Origin: DAOUVR01 sp034430535 | GTDB lineage: Bacteria; Chloroflexota; Dehalococcoidia; E44-bin15 | Direction: 5' to 3' | DNA: 64,000 bases | Assembly (NCBI GenBank): GCA_964443325.1 | Contig: CAYUCL010000001.1 | Span: 135,483 to 199,482, forward strand | Part shown: positions 60,282-64,000 of the stretch, one piece after another | Layout of the letters: each line of letters opens with the position of its first letter | Numbering within the stretch: the stretch's first letter is position 1 | Notes under the pieces: model-generated | Seen by the model: only the letters and a program-made list of their open reading frames with translations | The model's database searches: none | What the model was told of the DNA's origin: nothing | Made by a program: the position numbers and the translations under genes

Positions 60282-60551
60282 ATGAAAAAGCTTCTCATGA
60301 AGAAATTCGCTCTTCTTCTTTTTTTTGCGCTGCTACTGGCCCTTATGTGCAGCGGGATTGCTTATGCCTTCGCTACCAACGAATTGCCTCCAGCGGAGAT
60401 ATCGTTCTACCATTACACCGTGACGCCGAATCCTTAGACGATTGGTCTAGACAAACCGCTCATAGAGAAAACCGAAAACTCTGACTCCACTTCAACTAAC
60501 TACCATGTTTCGATTATCCTTGACACTGCCACTTTCGAGTGCCAATACTAA
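60282..60551 (+). pseudogene. Small exported protein gene with an in-frame TAG
   Basis: ATG 60282 opens a 51-residue frame: a signal-peptide-like helix (LLLFFALLLALMCSGIAYAF) and a short tail ending at TAG 60435-60437. The same frame continues beyond the stop for 37 codons (TIGLDKPLIEKTEN...VSIILDTATFECQY) to TAA 60551. The signal region resembles the first gene of the group. Either a real 51-residue peptide or a nonsense-broken 89-residue protein. Confidence 0.5.
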
Positions 60552-60685
60552 TGCACAATAATCAGTACCATTTTCACCCTTGCTTTTGCGCCTCAGCCTT
60601 CCCATCTCATTTCACTTAACTATTGTATGCCCTTTACAACTCTTTTCTCCATACGGTATGCTAGATTGGCTAAAGGAGGATTTGC

Positions 60686-61960
60686 TTGTATAGGGCGCCA
60701 AGGGGCACATCGGATATCCTACCTGGAGAACAGGGCTACTTCAGATATATCGAGGAGAGGGCAGCTTCACTCTGCCATATCTATGGATATGAGCGTATCG
60801 ACACTCCTGTTTTCGAAGATGCTCGTCTTTTTGTTCGCACCATCGGTCCAGGCACGGATATTGTGGAGAAGGAGACCTATACCTTTGATGACCGCAGCGG
60901 TCAGGCAATGACCCTGCGCCCTGAGGGCACCGCTCCCATCTGCCGCGCCTATATCGAGCATGGCATGCATAATTTACCCCAGCCGGTGAGGCTGTACTAC
61001 TTCGCCTCCATTTTCAGATATGAGCGACCTCAAAAAGGTAGATACCGACAGCATCAGCAGTTCGGCGTTGAAGCCATCGGTGATGGCGACCCTGCGCTGG
61101 ATGCCGAGGTGATCGATGTGGCGTGGCGGTTCTTCGATTCTCTGGGCTTAGGCAAGCTAACTCTTCAGTTAAATAGTATCGGTTGCAAATTGTGCCGCCC
61201 CGCTTATCTGGAGGAGCTTAAGAGGCATTACTCAGCTCATATAGACCAACTGTGTTCCGATTGCAAAGCAAGGCTTCGAAAAAATCCGCTGCGCCTGATG
61301 GACTGCAAAAAGCCCTCTTGCCAGGATATTGCTCAATCGGCTCCGAAAAGCGTCGAGCATCTGTGCTCCCAATGTAAAGAGCATTTTGAGAGTGTTGTGA
61401 AGTATCTTCTGATGCTGGGAATACCTTTCGAAAAGAACCATCGTCTGGTGCGGGGGCTCGACTACTATACAAAGACGGTCTTCGAAATCCAGCCTCAAGG
61501 AGAGGAAGGGGCACAAAGCGCCGTGGGCGGCGGCGGGCGATATGACGACCTCATCGAGGAGTTGGGCGGCAAACCAACTCCGGCCATTGGATTTGCTGTA
61601 GGTATAGAGCGCATTGTGCTCAATATGAAGCAGCAGAACATCATACCGCCTGTTCCCTCAGGTCATAAGGTATTTGTTGCCTATTTAGGGGGCGAGGCGA
61701 AGGCTGAGGCTGTCAAGCTTACATCAAAGCTTCGCCGTGGAGGTATTGCTGTAGTATCCAACCTTGGCGATAGAAGCCTGAAGGCACAGCTCAGGCAGGC
61801 TAATACTCTGGGGGCAAGCTATGCCCTCATCTTCGGTGAAGAGGAGGTCAGGAGTGGCACCGTGGTACTGCGGAACATGGAGAAAGGTGAACAGCGGAAG
61901 GTGCCTGCAAATGAATTGCTCGGCCTGCTGAGGAATCCCGATGCCAATTTTCCAAAATAG
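60686..61960 (+). CDS. hisS: Histidyl-tRNA synthetase
   Basis: Class II synthetase, 424 residues. Motif 1 region YRAPRGTSDILPGE, motif 2 FRYERPQKGRYRQHQQFG, the histidine-specific LVRGLDYYTKTVFEI and motif 3 AIGFAVGIERI are all present, followed by the anticodon-binding domain. A cysteine-rich stretch (CKLC, CSDC, CKKPSC, CSQC) between motifs 2 and 3 resembles a zinc ribbon seen in some bacterial HisRS. The TTG at 60686 lies six bases after AAAGGAGG and begins the family N-terminus. Confidence 0.94.
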   Translation: MYRAPRGTSDILPGEQGYFRYIEERAASLCHIYGYERIDTPVFEDARLFVRTIGPGTDIVEKETYTFDDRSGQAMTLRPEGTAPICRAYIEHGMHNLPQPVRLYYFASIFRYERPQKGRYRQHQQFGVEAIGDGDPALDAEVIDVAWRFFDSLGLGKLTLQLNSIGCKLCRPAYLEELKRHYSAHIDQLCSDCKARLRKNPLRLMDCKKPSCQDIAQSAPKSVEHLCSQCKEHFESVVKYLLMLGIPFEKNHRLVRGLDYYTKTVFEIQPQGEEGAQSAVGGGGRYDDLIEELGGKPTPAIGFAVGIERIVLNMKQQNIIPPVPSGHKVFVAYLGGEAKAEAVKLTSKLRRGGIAVVSNLGDRSLKAQLRQANTLGASYALIFGEEEVRSGTVVLRNMEKGEQRKVPANELLGLLRNPDANFPK

Positions 61961-61968
61961 CCAGCTTG

Positions 61969-61977
61969 TGGTATAAT
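61969..61977 (+). promoter_or_regulatory. Extended -10 promoter upstream of prfA
   Basis: TGGTATAAT with a poor -35. The predicted start lies next to the hairpin at 61983-62006. Confidence 0.45.
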
Positions 61978-61982
61978 TACAT

Positions 61983-62006
61983 AGTCCCCTATCGGGGTCT
62001 TTTTAT
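61983..62006 (+). terminator. Hairpin with T-tract between hisS and prfA
   Basis: CCCC/GGGG with flanking AG/CT pairs around a TATC loop, then TTTTT. It probably ends the hisS transcript. It also falls at the very 5' end of a transcript from the promoter just upstream, where it may be too early to terminate. Confidence 0.55.
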
Positions 62007-62021
62007 TGCTAAGGACGAAGT

Positions 62022-63092
62022 ATGTTGGAGAGACTGGAGGGTGTGGAAAAACGCTATAAGGAGTTGAACCAACTCATGGCTCAGCCTGAAGTTGCTGCTG
62101 ACCATGAGCGCCTTCAGACCTTGGCCAAGGAGCAGGCGGGCATTAGCGACTTGGTTGCTAAATATCGTGAGTACAAGGACACAGTTCGAACCCTTGGGGA
62201 GACGCGCGCCATGCTGCATGATGGCCTGGACGATGAGATGGCTGCGCTGGCAAAAGAGGAGTTGGAAAGCTTGGAGGCACGCTTGGAGAGTCTTACCCTG
62301 GAGTTGGAGGCTGCCCTTGTGCCCCAGGATGCCTATGGTGACAAGGATGTCATTGTGGAGATTCGCGCTGGCGCCGGAGGGGATGAGGCTGGCTTGTTTG
62401 CCGCTGACCTGTTTCGCATGTACACCCGCTATGCAGAGTCCAAAGGGTGGCAGGTGTATGTAATCGACAGTAACCAGAGCGGTATTGGTGGATTTAAGGA
62501 GATCATCTTCGAGGTCAAGGGTAAGGGCGCTTTTAACAGGCTCAAATATGAGCGTGGAGTACATCGGGTGCAGCGAGTGCCTTTCACCGAGTCTAGCGGC
62601 CGCATCCATACCTCCACTGTTACCGTTGCCGTCCTTCCGGAGGCCGAGGAGGTGGAAGTAGGCATCAACCCTGATGACCTTAAGATAGACATCTTCCGCA
62701 GTGGTGGGCATGGCGGGCAGAGTGTGAACAAGGTAGCCACTGCAGTGCGCATTACCCACCTGCCCACGGGGATTGTCTCTACATGTCAGGATGAGCGCTC
62801 CCAGTTGAGAAACAAGAATAGAGCGATGGCGGTGCTTCGAGCCCGCATTCTTGATCAGGAGCAAAGAAAGCATTTTGAAGAGATAGCGAAGGAACGCCGC
62901 TCACAGGTGGGTACTGGGGAGCGCTCGGAGAAGATACGCACCTATAACTTTCCACAGAGTCGTGTTTCCGATCATAGGATTGGACTCAACCTCCATAATC
63001 TGGAACGTATTCTTGAAGGTGAGTTGGACCCCCTCATTGACGCCCTCGCAACGAGCGAACAGACCAAGCGGTTGGAGGAACAGTTGGTTTGA
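62022..63092 (+). CDS. prfA: Peptide chain release factor 1
   Basis: Recognises UAA and UAG and releases the finished protein. 356 residues. The catalytic GGQ is at residues 231-233 (RSGGHGGQSVNKV). The codon-recognition region lies about 40 residues N-terminal of this, and RIHTSTVTVAVLPE is visible just upstream. The C-terminal block is RTYNFPQSRVSDHRIG. Its stop overlaps the TTG of prmC, the usual prfA-prmC pairing, since PrmC methylates the GGQ glutamine. Confidence 0.96.
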   Translation: MLERLEGVEKRYKELNQLMAQPEVAADHERLQTLAKEQAGISDLVAKYREYKDTVRTLGETRAMLHDGLDDEMAALAKEELESLEARLESLTLELEAALVPQDAYGDKDVIVEIRAGAGGDEAGLFAADLFRMYTRYAESKGWQVYVIDSNQSGIGGFKEIIFEVKGKGAFNRLKYERGVHRVQRVPFTESSGRIHTSTVTVAVLPEAEEVEVGINPDDLKIDIFRSGGHGGQSVNKVATAVRITHLPTGIVSTCQDERSQLRNKNRAMAVLRARILDQEQRKHFEEIAKERRSQVGTGERSEKIRTYNFPQSRVSDHRIGLNLHNLERILEGELDPLIDALATSEQTKRLEEQLV

Positions 63093-64000
63093 CCATAGGT
63101 GAGGCGCTACATAAAACGTCAAAGACCCTGACCGCTCATTCGTTCGAAGAAGCTTCTCTTGAAGCAGAGATACTTCTGATGCATGTACTGGGCATCGACC
63201 GTGCCAAGCTTTATGCAGTGCTCAGGGAGGAGCTTTCGAATGGTGATGCTGAGGTCTTGTCGCAACTTGTCAATCGTCGCCTCAATAATGAGCCAGTAGC
63301 TTATATCGTAGGGCACCGCGAGTTCTTTGGCTATGATTTTCATGTTGCCCCAGGAGTGCTCATTCCCCGGCCGGAAAGCGAGTTGCTGGTGGAGGAGACC
63401 CTCGATTTTGTGAGAGGCCATTTCCCAGAAGAGGACCCTATCATTGCAGACATCGGTACCGGGAGTGGTGCCATTGCAATTTCGCTGGCTCTGCTTCTGC
63501 CGAAAGCCAAGATATATGCCACAGATGTCTCCGCTAGTGCCTTGGACATAGCTAGGGTTAATTGTGAGAGACATAGGGTGCAAGACAGAGTTCATCTTCT
63601 AGAAGGCGATCTGCTTGCTCCGCTCCTCGATCCAGTGGATATCATCATTGCCAATCTCCCTTACATTGGAGATGCAGAGTTGGACAAGCTGAGCGATGAA
63701 ATAAGGATGTTCGAGCCATTGGAGGCTCTTGCTGGTGGTGGAGATGGATTGAACAAGGTGCGCCAGCTTCTAGTTGAATCTGGTGAGAAACTCCGCCCTG
63801 AGGGCTTGATCCTTTTGGAGATTGGATATGTTCAGGGAGGGATTGCAGCCTCGCTAAGATTGCTTTTACCTGCGGCGGTGAGCGTTGAGTTGGTAAAGGA
63901 CCTGGGTGGTATAGAAAGGCTGCTGAAAATTCAGAACCTGGTTCTGCTGTTGTTGTCCAGCGAAAAAGTCACCCTAATTGTTCAGCGAATATGTCACCTC
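63089..64000 (+). CDS. prmC: Release factor glutamine methyltransferase PrmC (runs off the window end)
   Basis: N5-glutamine methyltransferase acting on release factors. The TTG at 63089 overlaps the prfA stop. Visible parts are the helical N-terminus, VGHREFFGYDFHV, LIPRPESELLVEE, the SAM-binding ADIGTGSGAIAISLAL and the catalytic tetrapeptide, here NLPY (189-192) rather than the usual NPPY. The normal C-terminal block ELVKDLGGIERLLKI is reached near codon 292, and the frame stays open to the window edge, so the end is not seen. The tail after this block (VLLLLSSEKVTLIV) does not look typical. Confidence 0.88.
   Translation, partial: MTIGEALHKTSKTLTAHSFEEASLEAEILLMHVLGIDRAKLYAVLREELSNGDAEVLSQLVNRRLNNEPVAYIVGHREFFGYDFHVAPGVLIPRPESELLVEETLDFVRGHFPEEDPIIADIGTGSGAIAISLALLLPKAKIYATDVSASALDIARVNCERHRVQDRVHLLEGDLLAPLLDPVDIIIANLPYIGDAELDKLSDEIRMFEPLEALAGGGDGLNKVRQLLVESGEKLRPEGLILLEIGYVQGGIAASLRLLLPAAVSVELVKDLGGIERLLKIQNLVLLLLSSEKVTLIVQRICHL

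Noticed and set aside
61989..62873. 294-residue open frame antisense to prfA
   Set aside because: A shadow of a highly conserved gene on the other strand; no domain or ribosome binding site supports it.

Overview
The window reads as a scaffold from an anaerobic member of the Chloroflexota, most likely class Dehalococcoidia. The basis is family-level recognition, not a database search: a beta-prime subunit with a long coiled-coil insertion, the remA-gmk pair, BadF/HgdC-type activases, a B12-dependent acyl-CoA mutase, MetE-like and trehalose-synthase genes, and many short dispersed palindromic repeats. A run of exactly 100 N at 22777-22876 marks it as a draft or metagenome assembly.

Layout. 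1-5.8 kb: the 3' half of a tRNA-Ser, miaB, then the NAD de novo genes nadA, nadB and nadC with a flavodoxin-like reductase between nadB and nadC. 5.9-8.5 kb: dtd, an FmdB-type zinc ribbon, two MITE-like repeats and a PAS-GGDEF gene broken by an in-frame TGA. 8.5-17.6 kb: rpoB-rpoC behind a strong extended -10 promoter, facing larB. 17.76-24.78 kb: tRNA-Thr(CGT), then an accessory island that ends in a decayed copy of the tRNA 3' half. The island carries four leftward genes, three of which encode exported proteins sharing one C-terminal anchor (PTDKLGL..PWI, membrane helix, basic tail), plus a candidate structured RNA and a transposase relic. 24.8-40 kb: treT, four MFS transporters, nfo, remA-gmk, tyrA-aroA, a PadR-MFS pair with an operator, an NYN nuclease-like gene, an alcohol dehydrogenase and many repeats. 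40-54 kb: an acyl-CoA mutase large subunit with isobutyryl-CoA-mutase-type residues, a 1384-residue double activase, a SagB-like oxidoreductase, aroF with a leader-peptide attenuator, a MetE-like protein, an M20 amidohydrolase, a second activase, plsX, trxA and a truncated trxB. 54-64 kb: acpP/nusB, a broken radical SAM gene, rpsT/relA, small exported proteins, hisS, prfA and the start of prmC.

How the genes work together. Housekeeping blocks (NAD synthesis, transcription, aromatic amino acids, translation release, fatty-acid initiation) alternate with accessory or decaying DNA. Aromatic synthesis is split between tyrA-aroA and aroF. aroF carries a complete attenuator: a promoter, a 31-codon leader with eight aromatic codons in nine positions, three mutually exclusive pairings and a U-tract terminator. 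The island genes look like a surface module: a calcium-binding repeat protein, a carbohydrate-binding-like protein on a Pro-Thr stalk, a C39-like peptidase and a caspase-like membrane protein.

Several genes are clearly broken (PAS-GGDEF, transposase, trxB, radical SAM, a small exported protein). Whether each lesion is real decay or an assembly error cannot be settled from this sequence. All family calls rest on reading motifs by eye.
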